Assembly (NCBI RefSeq): GCF_039534085.1
Contig: NZ_BAAAUT010000041.1
Coordinates: forward strand, 8,199 to 72,198
From: Planomonospora_B alba
Lineage (GTDB): Bacteria > Actinomycetota > Actinomycetes > Streptosporangiales > Streptosporangiaceae
Direction of reading: 5' to 3'
Length of the DNA: 64,000 nucleotides
The notes beneath the pieces are model-generated. The model saw only the letters and a program-made list of their open reading frames with translations, was not told where the DNA came from and did no database searches. Below, piece after piece: positions 48,235 through 58,275 of the stretch; position 1 is the stretch's first letter, and each line of letters opens with the position of its first letter. The translations under genes and the position numbers were made by a program.

Positions 48235-48582
48235 TCAGAGGTTGTAGTTGATCTTCACTCTGACGACCCTGCCGCTGCGGACGGAGACGTACAGGTCGTA
48301 CTCCCACGCGCCCCGCTCCAGCGTGACCTTCCAGTTCCAGATGCCCTGGTCCCAGACCTTCCGGACGCCGACGACGCGGGAGCCCGGGACCTTCCGCCTC
48401 GCGATGCGGGCGGCCTGCTGCGAGGTGACCGAGGCCGCGGCGTGCACGGCGGACACGGCGGACACGGCGGACACGGCGGGGGCGCCCGCGGGGCCCGCCG
48501 CGAGGGCGGCGCCCCCCGGGGGCAGGAGGGCGGTTCCGGCCGCGATCAGGGCGGCTCTGACGATCGTGCTGCGCTGTCTCAT
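48235..48582 (-). CDS. Exported PepSY-like protein (copy B)
   Basis: A 115-residue secreted paralogue of the gene at 47819. A signal peptide (STIVRAALIAAGTALLPPG) leads to a short Ser-Ala-Val repeat (SAVSAVSAV, from three 9-base units near 48450) and a PepSY-like domain (SQQAARIARRKVPGSRVVGVRKVWDQGIWNWKVTLERGAWEYDLYVSVRSGRVVRVKINYNL). A repeat-length change could vary the linker. The two genes probably arose by duplication; the binding partner is unknown. Confidence 0.7.
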   Translation of the reverse strand: MRQRSTIVRAALIAAGTALLPPGGAALAAGPAGAPAVSAVSAVSAVHAAASVTSQQAARIARRKVPGSRVVGVRKVWDQGIWNWKVTLERGAWEYDLYVSVRSGRVVRVKINYNL

Positions 48583-48732
48583 GGATCATGCCTTCCCGCG
48601 CGGCGGGGCGGCGGCGCGGAGCCGTCGTTAAAAACTGCCGCCGGAAAAGCCGGGCAGGCCGCCCGGGGCGTCATGGCCCCGTACGCCCCGGGCGTGCTCT
48701 CTCCCGACGGCTCCCCGCCGTTCCCGCCGGGC

Positions 48733-49818
48733 TCAGGCGCCGCCGTCGCACCCGGCGGCGGGCTCGTCCACCTCGGGTGCCTCGTCGGCCACGGTGACCG
48801 ACAGCTGCGCGGTCGACGCCATCAGGCTCCCCTCGGGGGCCCCGGCCCGCCCGGCGTCCACCACGATCTCCCGGTAGCCCAGCAGCTCGTAGGTCTCGGG
48901 GTCGAAGACGAGGTCGCCGCGGATGCCCTCCCGGTCGACCCGGCCCACCCCGATGCCCGTGCGGCCCGCGGCGTCCTCGGCGTTCTCCACCACGTCGACG
49001 CCCGGGATCGTGGCGGCGGCCCTGAAGAGCGCGGCCCGCTGCGCGGGCGGCATGTACGTCTCGGTGACCAGCTCGTTCACCCGGTCCCAGGCCGCCTCGT
49101 CCGCGGAGGCGTCTCCGCCGCCCGGCGTGTAGAGGTGGGCGCGCATCCCGTCCGCGTCGGCGGGCAGCCTCTTCAGCGCCGTGTAGTGGGTGGGCCGGTC
49201 CGCGGCGGCGCCGCCGCAGACCGGGAGCCGGTGCCTGTCGGTCCTGCCGACCTCGTCGTAGGCGTCCTCGGGGATCGGCCAGCCGGGGTAGGCCTTCGGC
49301 TCCAGGTGCTCGATGGTCAGCGAGCCGTCCCTGCTGTTGTCGGCGGAGAGCCAGATCACCCGCTTCGTCCGGTAGAGGTGCCGGGTCTCGCGCTTCCCCC
49401 CGGGATCGCCGTAGGACCGGTACATCGTCTCGGACTCGATCCTGATGAACTGCTCGTCGCGCGGGTCCAGCTCCGTCCGGGACGCCTCCGCGGCCCGGCC
49501 GAGCACCTCGCTCGCCGAGACGGGCGCGGTCTCCGGCATCGCCACCACGACCTCCTGGGCCGGTCCGCGCCGGAGCCCCCCGCCGGGCTCCCCGCCGGGC
49601 TCCCCGGCGGCGACCACCACGGCCCCGGCAGCCCCGGCCGCCACCGCCAGCGCCCCTGCCAGCACCATCATCCGAGGCCTGGACCACAGGGAGCGCACGG
49701 CCGGACGCGAGGCGGCGGCCGCGGCCAGCCCCCGCCGGGCAGCGGCCTTCGCCCCGGGGTCGTACGGCGCCGCCTCCGGCCGGATGCGGGCCACCAACTG
49801 GATCTCGTCGTCGTTCAT
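48733..49818 (-). CDS. CU044_5270-family membrane protein (sigma-factor partner)
   Basis: A 361-residue protein with a short cytoplasmic head, one membrane helix (about residues 50-71) and a large outer domain (VSASEVLGRAAEAS, ETRHLYRTKRVIWLSADNSRDGSL, LPADADGMRAHLYTPG, VDREGIRGDLVFDPETYELLGYREIVVD). This is the CU044_5270 type, which commonly follows an ECF sigma gene in Streptosporangiaceae. Its ATG overlaps the sigma stop by four bases, so the two are coupled. A regulatory partner role is likely, but no zinc anti-sigma motif is present. Confidence 0.7.
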   Translation of the reverse strand: MNDDEIQLVARIRPEAAPYDPGAKAAARRGLAAAAASRPAVRSLWSRPRMMVLAGALAVAAGAAGAVVVAAGEPGGEPGGGLRRGPAQEVVVAMPETAPVSASEVLGRAAEASRTELDPRDEQFIRIESETMYRSYGDPGGKRETRHLYRTKRVIWLSADNSRDGSLTIEHLEPKAYPGWPIPEDAYDEVGRTDRHRLPVCGGAAADRPTHYTALKRLPADADGMRAHLYTPGGGDASADEAAWDRVNELVTETYMPPAQRAALFRAAATIPGVDVVENAEDAAGRTGIGVGRVDREGIRGDLVFDPETYELLGYREIVVDAGRAGAPEGSLMASTAQLSVTVADEAPEVDEPAAGCDGGA

Positions 49819-50408
49819 GCGTGCGCCTCCAGGAGACGTCGGATCTTGGTCCGGGTGCGGGACAGCCGCGAGCGCACGGTCCCGATGGGGATGCCGAGCG
49901 CCTCGGCGGCCTCCTCGTAGGTCAGCTCGGCCCAGGCGACCAGGAGCAGCAGCTCCCGTTCGGCGGAGCCCAGCTCGGCCAGCGCGGCGGCCAGGGCGGG
50001 CCGGAGCAGGCCGGCGGTCACCCGTTCCGCGCTGCGCTCCTCGAAACCGGCGGCCCGCTCCGGGGCCTGGCGGGCGAGCGCCTTCAGCCTGCGGGTCTCG
50101 GCCCTGCGGTGGCCGGAGACCAGGTTGGAGGCGATGCCGTACAGCCAGGGGCGGGCGTCGGGCCTGCTCAGGTCGTAGCGGGCGCGTTTGCGGAACGCCA
50201 CCAGGAACGTCTCGGCCGTCACGTCGTCGGCCATGGAGGCGTCGTCCAGCCGCCGGGCGGCGTACCGGTGGATCTCGTCGGCGTGCCGGTCGAAGAGACC
50301 GGCGAAGACGTCGGGATCGGCCAGCGACCGCTCGATCAGCGCCGCGTCGCCGCAGGAGGGCGGGGACGGGGCGGACACCGCGGCCCGCCGGAGGGACGTC
50401 AGCGCCAT
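49815..50408 (-). CDS. ECF sigma factor (sigma-70 family)
   Basis: A 197-residue RNA polymerase sigma factor. Region 2 shows FAGLFDRHADEIHRYAARRLDDASMADDVTAETFLVAFRKRARYD and PWLYGIASNLVSGHRR; region 4 shows ERELLLLVAWAELTYEEAAEALGIPIGTVRSRLSRTRTKIRRLL. It should direct transcription to a small regulon, possibly its own operon. No anti-sigma factor is obvious except the co-transcribed CU044_5270 protein. The ATG at 50408 is directly preceded by an in-frame GTG; both lack a strong ribosome site. Confidence 0.88.
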   Translation of the reverse strand: MALTSLRRAAVSAPSPPSCGDAALIERSLADPDVFAGLFDRHADEIHRYAARRLDDASMADDVTAETFLVAFRKRARYDLSRPDARPWLYGIASNLVSGHRRAETRRLKALARQAPERAAGFEERSAERVTAGLLRPALAAALAELGSAERELLLLVAWAELTYEEAAEALGIPIGTVRSRLSRTRTKIRRLLEAHA

Positions 50409-50559
50409 CACCCGTTTCGTCCAGTCATCGTGAAGGGGTCCTTTCGCAGGGCGCGTCCGCGCCCTCACACCCCTTCTCCGCCGCGCGGCGCCGTCCGGTT
50501 CCCTCCGGCGCGGCCTTCCTGCGCGGCCCCGGACCGGCCGCCGCCCCACGGCGGCCCCA

Positions 50560-50600
50560 CCGCCGGCCCGCCGGATCCGCACGGCCGGCGGGCCCGGCGG
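50560..50600 (-). terminator. Hairpin terminator of the glycolate operon
   Basis: Arms at 50560-50574 and 50585-50600 pair over 15 bases with one bulge. The hairpin lies right after the iclR stop (50603, minus strand), ending the glcD-glcE-glcF-iclR unit. Confidence 0.55.
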
Positions 50601-50602
50601 GA

Positions 50603-51442
50603 CTACAGGGGCCCGCCCAGCTCGGCGCCGAACTCGCCGGCGATCCGCCGCATGCCCTCGGCGAGCTCCCGGCGGTCCAGGGCGCCGATGCGCTCGGCCG
50701 GGCCGGACACCGACATCGCGGCGACCGTGCGGGAGCCGTCGCGCACCCCCACGGCCAGGCAGTGCACGCCGATCTCCTCCTCGCCCAGGTCCAGGGCGTA
50801 CCCCCGCTCCCGCACCCGCGCCAGCTCGGCCAGCATGCCCGGCAGGTCGGTGATCGTGTTGGCGGTCCGCCGGGGCATGCCGGTCCGCTCGACGAGCGCG
50901 GCCACCTCGGCGTCCGGCCGGTCGGCCAGCAGGACCTTGCCCACCGCCGTGCTGTGCGGCAGCACCCTCCTGCCCACCTCGGCGAACATCCGCAGCCGCC
51001 GGGGCGAGGGCACCTGCGCGACGTAGACGATGAAGTCGCCCTCCAGCACCGCCAGGTTCGCCGTCTCGCCGGAGAGCGCGACCATCTTCTCCAGGTACGG
51101 CTGGGCCCACGCGCCCACCATGCGCTCGGCCACGCCGCCGAGCCGTACCAGCGCGCCGCCCAGCGCGTAGCGCCGGTCGGACTCCTGTCGCACGTACCCC
51201 CGGGCCAGCAGCGTGCGCAGCAGCCGGTGGATCGTCCCGTACGGCAGGCCGGTGGCGGCGGACAGCTCGGAGATCCCGGCCTCGCCGCCCCGCCCGGCGA
51301 GCGCCTCCAGCAGGTCCAGCGCCCGGTCGACGGACTGCACCGTCCCCATGCCCGTCCCGTTCGCGCGGCCGTCGCGCACGTCCTGCCTCCCCCCTCCGGT
51401 CGCGTCCGCGGCGTCGCCGTGCCGATCGGCCCGCCGGCTCAT
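50603..51442 (-). CDS. IclR-family regulator of the glycolate / malate synthase genes
   Basis: A 279-residue regulator with N-terminal HTH (SVDRALDLLEALAGRGGEAGISELSAATGLPYGTIHRLLRTLLARGYVRQ) and the IclR sensor domain (AVLEGDFIVYVAQVPS, HSTAVGKVLLAD, YALDLGEEEIGVHCLAVGVRD, AAMSVSGPAERI). The ATG at 51442 overlaps the glcF stop (ATGA), favouring it; an internal ATG at 51349 gives the more usual length of 248. IclR regulators of this kind sense glyoxylate-type metabolites. A TTCCA-N5-TGGAA pair at the aceB start is its probable target. Confidence 0.83.
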   Translation of the reverse strand: MSRRADRHGDAADATGGGRQDVRDGRANGTGMGTVQSVDRALDLLEALAGRGGEAGISELSAATGLPYGTIHRLLRTLLARGYVRQESDRRYALGGALVRLGGVAERMVGAWAQPYLEKMVALSGETANLAVLEGDFIVYVAQVPSPRRLRMFAEVGRRVLPHSTAVGKVLLADRPDAEVAALVERTGMPRRTANTITDLPGMLAELARVRERGYALDLGEEEIGVHCLAVGVRDGSRTVAAMSVSGPAERIGALDRRELAEGMRRIAGEFGAELGGPL

Positions 51443-52665
51443 CCGACCTCCCGCAGGCCCCGCAGGGAGGCGTCCAGCACCTGCGCGGTGTGGGCGACCG
51501 GGATCGGGGCCGCGCCGGAGCGGCGGACCGCCGCGGTGATCTGCATGGTGCAGCCGGGATTGGCCGAGACCAGCAGGTCGGCCCCGGTGGCGAGCACCCG
51601 CTCCGCCTTGCGGTCGCCGAGCGCGCGGGCGGCCTCCGGCTGGAAGATGTTGTAGGTCCCGGCGGAGCCGCAGCAGATCGACGACTCCGCGACCTCCCTC
51701 AGCTCCAGGCCGGGGATCGCCGACAGCAGCTCGCGGGGCTGGGACCGGACGCCCTGGGCGTGGGCCAGGTGGCAGGCGTCGTGGTAGGCCGCGGTGAGCG
51801 GGAGCGGGTGCCGCCTGGCCGCCGGGCCGAGCTCGACGAGATACTCGGCCAGGTCCACGGCCCTGATCGCCGCGGCCCGCTCGGCCCACTCGCCGTCGAG
51901 GATCTCCGCGTACTCCTTCATGGCCGAGCCGCAGCCGGCGGCGTTGACCACGACCGTGTCCACGCCCGCCCGCTCGAAGGCGGCGACCGTCCGCCGGGCG
52001 AGCCGGACGGCCTGCTCGGGGCGGCCGGAGTGGAGCGGCAGGGCGCCGCAGCAGCCCTGGGCGGGTGGGATGACCACCTCGCAGCCCTCCAGCGCGAGCA
52101 CCCGGGCGGTGGCCGCGTTGACCTGCGGGAAGAACTCCCCCTGCACGCACCCGGTGAGCATCCCCACCGTGGCGCGGCGCCTGCCGACCGCCCGGACCCG
52201 GCGCGGCAGCCGGACCCGGCGCACCGGGTCGGGGGCGAGGCCGGCCATCGCGGCCAGGGGCGGGCTGACCCGCTCCAGCGCGGGGGCGGCCCGCCGCCGC
52301 AGGCCGGCGCTCAGCCGCAGGGCCCGCAACCGCCGGGGGTAGGGGAAGAGCCGCAGGACCAGCTCCCGCACCGCCCGGTCGGTGGGCGCGCGGGTGTGCT
52401 CGCGCTCCACCACGGCCCGGGTCCGCTCGATCAGCCGGTCGTAGCGCACCCCGGACGGGCAGGCCGTCACGCACGCCATGCAGCCCAGGCAGGCGTCGAA
52501 GTGCCCGGCCATCTCGGGGGTGAGGGGGGTGCCCTCGACGTGCTGCCCCATCAGGTGGATCCGGCCGCGGGGGGAGTCCATCTCCTCGCCCCACAGCACG
52601 TAGGTCGGGCAGGCGGGCAGGCAGAACCCGCAGTGCACGCAGTCGCCGATCAGTTCGGGATCCAC
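51439..52665 (-). CDS. glcF: Glycolate oxidase iron-sulfur subunit
   Basis: A 408-residue subunit carrying two 4Fe-4S clusters. The motifs are CVHCGFCLPACP (residues 10-21) and CLGCMACVTACP (about 59-70). The C-terminal half holds two cysteine-rich CCG domains (GCVQGEFFP, GCCGALPLHSGR, AYHDACHLAHAQG, SICCGSAGTYN). It passes electrons from the FAD subunits to the membrane. A GTG start follows glcE by one base, and the stop overlaps iclR. The set glcD-glcE-glcF is complete. Confidence 0.92.
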   Translation of the reverse strand: MDPELIGDCVHCGFCLPACPTYVLWGEEMDSPRGRIHLMGQHVEGTPLTPEMAGHFDACLGCMACVTACPSGVRYDRLIERTRAVVEREHTRAPTDRAVRELVLRLFPYPRRLRALRLSAGLRRRAAPALERVSPPLAAMAGLAPDPVRRVRLPRRVRAVGRRRATVGMLTGCVQGEFFPQVNAATARVLALEGCEVVIPPAQGCCGALPLHSGRPEQAVRLARRTVAAFERAGVDTVVVNAAGCGSAMKEYAEILDGEWAERAAAIRAVDLAEYLVELGPAARRHPLPLTAAYHDACHLAHAQGVRSQPRELLSAIPGLELREVAESSICCGSAGTYNIFQPEAARALGDRKAERVLATGADLLVSANPGCTMQITAAVRRSGAAPIPVAHTAQVLDASLRGLREVG

Positions 52666-52666
52666 C

Positions 52667-54037
52667 TCAGACGCCTTCCGCCAGCCGGCCGGGGGAGAGC
52701 CTCCGGCCGGGGTCGAACCGCTCCTTGACCCGCCGCATCAGCGGCAGCGCGCCCACCGGCCCCCAGGGGTCCACCGCCCGGGTGAGCTCCGGCGGCGCGG
52801 CGAGCACGGTCAGCCGGCCGCCGGACGCTCCGACGTCGCCGCGCACGCCCGTCACGAACGCCGCGAACTCCGCCTCGCCGGTCTCCGGGGGCAGGGCGAG
52901 GTGCAGGACCGCAGAGGCCGCCGCCCCCCGTACCCGGGCCGGCAGCCCGTGCGCCGCGACCGACCGCAGGGCGTGGTCCACCGCCGCGGGCGGGACCCGC
53001 AGTTCCAGCAGGACCTCCTCACCCGGCGGGGCGCCCCACCACCCGGGGGCCCGATCGGCGGACGCGCACGCCCCGGGCCCGCCCAGCAGGTCCTGTACGG
53101 CCCGCGCCCGCGCCTCGACGGCCTCGGCGGCGCCGCCCTCGACCAGCGCGCCCACCGTGAACGTCCCGCCGGGGGCCCGCCAGTCCAGCTCGACCGCGCT
53201 CGGCTCGGCCTGCGAGGCCGCCGGGGCGGCGGCCGCGGCCCCCGGGGTCCGGGGGCGCGCGGCCGCGTCGCCGTCCGGCGCGCCGTGCGCGCACGGCACC
53301 GGGGCGGGCAGGTCCGCGGTGAGCCAACGGCGGGCCGCCGGGACCGGGTGGAGCCGGAAGACGGCCTCGGTGATGACGCCGAGCGTGCCGTACGAGCCGG
53401 TCAGCAGCTTGCCGAGGTCGTAGCCCGCGACGTTCTTGACGACCTTCCCGCCGGAGCGGGCGACCGTGCCGTCCGCGAGCACGACGGTGACGCCGATCAG
53501 CAGGTCGCGGGCGGTGCCGTGGCGGAGCCTGCGCGGCCCGGCGGCGGCGGTGGCGAGCGTGCCCCCGACGGTGGCGCCGGCCAGGAGGGGGTCGAGGGCG
53601 AGTTCCTGGCCGCGGGCGGCGAGGAGCCCGGCCAGGGCGTCCATGGTCACACCCGCCTGCGCCCGCACCACGAGGTCGCCCGCGGCGTGCTCCGGGACGC
53701 CGTTCAGGCGGCGGGTGTCGACCAGCAGGTCGCAGCGCTCGGGCGGGCGCCCCCAGTGCAGCTTGGTGCGGCCGCCGGAGGGGACCACGGCCAGGTCGCG
53801 GGCGGCCGAGACGCGTAGCAGCGCCGCGACCTCCTCGGTGCTCGCGGGCAGGGCCACCCAGCGGGGCACGACCCCGGCCACGGCGTCGCCGGGCGTGGCG
53901 TCCCGGACCGCCACGCCGGTGGCGAGCAGCGCCTCGCGCGCCGCGCTCGCGTGCCCGTCGTCTCGCGCGCCGGCACCGCGCCCGTCCCGCGCTCCCGCCT
54001 CCGGCACCCCGGGGCCGGTCCCGTACGGCGCGCCCAT
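52667..54037 (-). CDS. glcE: Glycolate oxidase FAD-binding subunit GlcE-like
   Basis: A 456-residue FAD-binding protein of the GlcD/GlcE group. The FAD domain shows VALPASTEEVAALLRVSAARDLAVVPSGGRTKLHWG, ATVGGTLATAAAGPRRLRHGTARDLLIGVTVVLADG, and NVAGYDLGKLLTGSYGTLGVITEAVFRLHP. It is longer than the ~350 residues of E. coli GlcE because of an Ala/Pro-rich insertion near residues 255-290 and a 30-residue N-terminal tail. The start overlaps the glcD stop by one base (TGATG). It is the second flavin subunit, needed with GlcD and GlcF. Confidence 0.85.
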   Translation of the reverse strand: MGAPYGTGPGVPEAGARDGRGAGARDDGHASAAREALLATGVAVRDATPGDAVAGVVPRWVALPASTEEVAALLRVSAARDLAVVPSGGRTKLHWGRPPERCDLLVDTRRLNGVPEHAAGDLVVRAQAGVTMDALAGLLAARGQELALDPLLAGATVGGTLATAAAGPRRLRHGTARDLLIGVTVVLADGTVARSGGKVVKNVAGYDLGKLLTGSYGTLGVITEAVFRLHPVPAARRWLTADLPAPVPCAHGAPDGDAAARPRTPGAAAAAPAASQAEPSAVELDWRAPGGTFTVGALVEGGAAEAVEARARAVQDLLGGPGACASADRAPGWWGAPPGEEVLLELRVPPAAVDHALRSVAAHGLPARVRGAAASAVLHLALPPETGEAEFAAFVTGVRGDVGASGGRLTVLAAPPELTRAVDPWGPVGALPLMRRVKERFDPGRRLSPGRLAEGV

Positions 54038-55509
54038 CAGAACAGCTCCGCCCGGCCGGACTCGACCAGCGGGTGCGCGCCCCTGCGCACGCCCGGGACC
54101 TCGCCGCACAGGCGCGGGGTGGGGAAGACCTTGCCGGGGTTGGCCAGGCCGCGGGGGTCGAAGGCGCAGCGGAGGAGTTGCATGGTGTCCAGATCGTCGT
54201 CGGTGAACATCTTCGGCATGTAGCGGGCCTTGTCCACGCCGACGCCGTGCTCGCCGGTGATGGAGCCGCCGTGCTCGACGCACAGGTCGAGGATGCGGCC
54301 GGAGACCGCCGCGGCCCGCTCCTGCGCGCCCGGCTCGGCGTCGTCGAAGAGCACCAGCGGGTGCAGGTTGCCGTCGCCGGCGTGGAAGACGTTGGCCACC
54401 CGGATGCCGTGCTCGGCCGAGAGGCGGTCGATGCCGGCCAGGACGCCGGGCAGCGCCGTACGGGGGACCACGCCGTCCTGCACGATGTAGGCGGGGCTGA
54501 TCCGGCCGACCGCGGCGAACGCCGACCTGCGGCCCTTCCAGATCGCCGCCCGCTCCGCGGGGTCGTCGGCGGTGCGCAGCTCGAACGCGCCGGCGGCCCG
54601 GCAGAGGCGCTCCACCTCGGCGAACTGGTGCGCGACCTCGGCGGCCGGGCCGTCCAGCTCCACGATGAGGACCGCCCCGGCGCCCGGCGGGTAGGCGCAG
54701 GCCACCGCGGCCTCGGCCGCCTCGATCGCCAGGGCGTCCATCATCTCGATCGCCGCGGGGACGATGCCGCCGCCGATGATCGCAGAGACGGCCCGCCCGC
54801 CCTGCTCGATGCTCCCGAACGCCGCCAGGAGCGTGGTCACGGCCTCCGGCGCGCGCAGCAGCCGCACGGTGACCTTGGTGGTGATGCCGAGCGTGCCCTC
54901 CGAGCCGACGAACGCGCCCAGCAGGTCGTAGCCCGGGTCGCCGGCGTCCAGGGCGACGACGTCGCCGTCGGGGGTGACGACCTCCAGGGCCAGCACGTGG
55001 TTGACCGTGAAGCCGTACTTCAGGCAGTGGGCGCCGCCGGAGTTCTCCGCCACGTTCCCGCCGATCGTGCAGACCTGCCGGCTGGAGGGGTCGGGCGCGT
55101 AGTAGTAGCCGTGCGGGCGGACCGCCTCGGTGATCGCCAGGTTGGTCACCCCCGGCTCCACCACGGCCCGCCGGTTCGGCAGGTCGACCTCCAGGACGCG
55201 CCGCATCCGCGAGGTGACGATCAGCACGCCGTCGGTCCGCGGGAGCGCGCCGCCGGACAGGCCGGTCCCCGCGCCGCGGGCCACGAACGGCACGCCGTAG
55301 GTGTTGCAGATCCGCACCACGGCGGCGACCTGCTCGGCGCTCTCCGGCAGGACGACGACGCCGGGCACGGCCCGGTGGTGGGTCAGGCCGTCGCACTCGT
55401 AGGTGCGCAGCCGCACGGGGTCGGTGATGACCGCCTCCGGCGGCAGGGCCGCCGCCAGCCGCCGGACCGGCTCGTCGAGCGCGGCCGTCACGTGTGTCGT
55501 GTCCGTCAA
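54037..55509 (-). CDS. glcD: Glycolate oxidase catalytic FAD subunit GlcD
   Basis: A 490-residue FAD oxidase. The PCMH-type domain has PESAEQVAAVVRICNTYGVPFVARGAGTGLSGGAL, IGGNVAENSGGAHCLKYG, FVGSEGTLGITTKVTVRLL; the C-terminal half has NVFHAGDGNLHPLVLFDD and GGSITGEHGVGVDKARYM. It oxidises glycolate (or D-lactate) to glyoxylate. The start is a TTG with AGGAGG seven bases upstream, clearly better than the downstream GTG. It is the first gene of the glcDEF-iclR unit, and aceB lies upstream on the same strand. Confidence 0.9.
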   Translation of the reverse strand: MTDTTHVTAALDEPVRRLAAALPPEAVITDPVRLRTYECDGLTHHRAVPGVVVLPESAEQVAAVVRICNTYGVPFVARGAGTGLSGGALPRTDGVLIVTSRMRRVLEVDLPNRRAVVEPGVTNLAITEAVRPHGYYYAPDPSSRQVCTIGGNVAENSGGAHCLKYGFTVNHVLALEVVTPDGDVVALDAGDPGYDLLGAFVGSEGTLGITTKVTVRLLRAPEAVTTLLAAFGSIEQGGRAVSAIIGGGIVPAAIEMMDALAIEAAEAAVACAYPPGAGAVLIVELDGPAAEVAHQFAEVERLCRAAGAFELRTADDPAERAAIWKGRRSAFAAVGRISPAYIVQDGVVPRTALPGVLAGIDRLSAEHGIRVANVFHAGDGNLHPLVLFDDAEPGAQERAAAVSGRILDLCVEHGGSITGEHGVGVDKARYMPKMFTDDDLDTMQLLRCAFDPRGLANPGKVFPTPRLCGEVPGVRRGAHPLVESGRAELF

Positions 55510-55674
55510 CGCGGTTCCTCCTGACGCGGCCGTGGGGGTGCGGAGGGGCCGGACCGCCGGGACCGCCCGGTTCGCCGGAGACGCCCCCCCTTCCATCCTC
55601 GCGCAGCACGGGAGCGGCGGCGCCGGGGCGCGAGGACGGGAACGGGCCGGAGCGGGGGACCGTCCCCGGGAAGG

Positions 55675-55760
55675 GGCGGTCCCCCGTCTGCGCGGTGCCC
55701 GCGCGCGCGGGCGGAGGGCTCCCCGGGCGGGGAGGCGGTCCCCCGTCTGCGCGGTGCCCG
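55675..55760. repeat. Perfect 27-bp direct repeat with hairpin after aceB
   Basis: The same 27 bases (starting GGCGGTCCCCCGTCTGC) occur at 55675-55701 and 55734-55760, with start points 59 bases apart. The first copy begins inside a hairpin whose left arm GGGGGACCGTCCCC starts near 55654, so the region also looks like an aceB terminator. The second copy ends two bases before the aceB stop codon. Confidence 0.75.
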
Positions 55761-55762
55761 TG

Positions 55763-57349
<1,587 letters not shown>

Positions 57350-57358
57350 GGGCTCCCT

Positions 57359-57394
57359 TTCCATCTGGTGGAAAACGTCTTCTGAATTGTGGAA
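57359..57394. promoter_or_regulatory. Paired IclR-type operators before aceB
   Basis: TTCCATCTGGTGGAA (57359-57373) is a perfect TTCCA-N5-TGGAA palindrome. TTCTGAATTGTGGAA (57380-57394) is a second, partial copy. Their centres are 21 bases apart, two helical turns, in the leader or promoter of aceB. A TTCCA half-site also occurs at 55591-55595, upstream of glcD. Confidence 0.6.
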
Positions 57395-57579
57395 TCGACG
57401 CTACTGGACGGTCACTTGCCGGTCAAAGGCAGGGGTGTCCTCAGGGCCGCCTCCGGGGTCTCCCGGATGGGATCACGCGGCCGGATCGGCCAGAGTCGGA
57501 TCACGGCGCCCCTGCCGCAGACGGGGCGCGGACCGGTGGTCGAGGGGGCGCAGGCCTCCGGAAGGCGGAGATCAGGCTC

Positions 57580-58275
57580 ATGAAGAAGAAGGTGCTCGCC
57601 GCGGGGGCGGTCGCGGGCTCGGCGCTGGTGCTGTCCGGATGCGGCATCGATGCCCTCGCCGGAGCCCAGCAGACCGTCGTCTCCTACGAGGTGCCCGACA
57701 AGGTGCTGGTGCTCTCGATGGACGTGGAGGCGGGGGACGTCGTGGTGAGCGAGTCCGGGCGGAGCGGGATCAAGGTCACCGAGACCCTGCGCTGGAGCGA
57801 CGACAAGCCCGAGACCGAGCACCGCGTCGAGGGCGGCACCCTCACGCTGGAGTACCGGTGCCCGACCGGGTTCGGCCTGGTGCACTGCAGCGTGGACTAC
57901 AAGGTCGAGGTCCCGAAGGGGGTGCGGGTCAAGGTCCAGAGCGGCGCGGGCGACGTCACGCTGCGCTCGCTCACCGGAGGGGTCGAGGCGGGCACCGGCG
58001 CCGGCGACATCGACGCCAGCGGCCTGGCCGGCAAGGAGTTCGTCGCCGACTCGGGGGCCGGCGACGTGGAGGCCGGGTTCGCCGCCGCGCCCGAGCGGGT
58101 CGAGGTGGAGACCGGCGCGGGCGACGCCACGGTACGGCTCCCGCAGGGCGCCTACCGGGTGACCGCCGAGTCGGGCGCCGGGGACGAGACGGTGAAGGTC
58201 CAGGACGACCCGTCGGCGCCCCGGACCGTCAGGGTCTCGACCGGCGCCGGGGACGCGAAGGTCCTGCCCGGCTGA
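57580..58275 (+). CDS. DUF4097-type lipoprotein with GAGD repeats
   Basis: A 231-residue lipoprotein with lipobox LSGC (Cys21). The mature part is a right-handed beta-helix type: after VEAGDVVVSESGRSG and LTLEYRCPTGFGLVHCSVDYKVEVPKG, the tetrapeptide GAGD recurs about every 18-20 residues (QSGAGDVTLRSL, GTGAGDIDAS, DSGAGDVEAGF, ETGAGDATVRL, ESGAGDETVKV, STGAGDAKVLPG). This is the DUF4097 family, whose function is unknown; roles in surface scaffolding or envelope stress have been suggested for relatives. It is monocistronic. Confidence 0.75.
   Translation: MKKKVLAAGAVAGSALVLSGCGIDALAGAQQTVVSYEVPDKVLVLSMDVEAGDVVVSESGRSGIKVTETLRWSDDKPETEHRVEGGTLTLEYRCPTGFGLVHCSVDYKVEVPKGVRVKVQSGAGDVTLRSLTGGVEAGTGAGDIDASGLAGKEFVADSGAGDVEAGFAAAPERVEVETGAGDATVRLPQGAYRVTAESGAGDETVKVQDDPSAPRTVRVSTGAGDAKVLPG

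Noticed and set aside
57350..57364. Upstream ATG (57364) as the aceB start
   Set aside because: It lies inside the IclR-type palindrome; the ATG at 57349 has a proper GGAAAGGGAG site.
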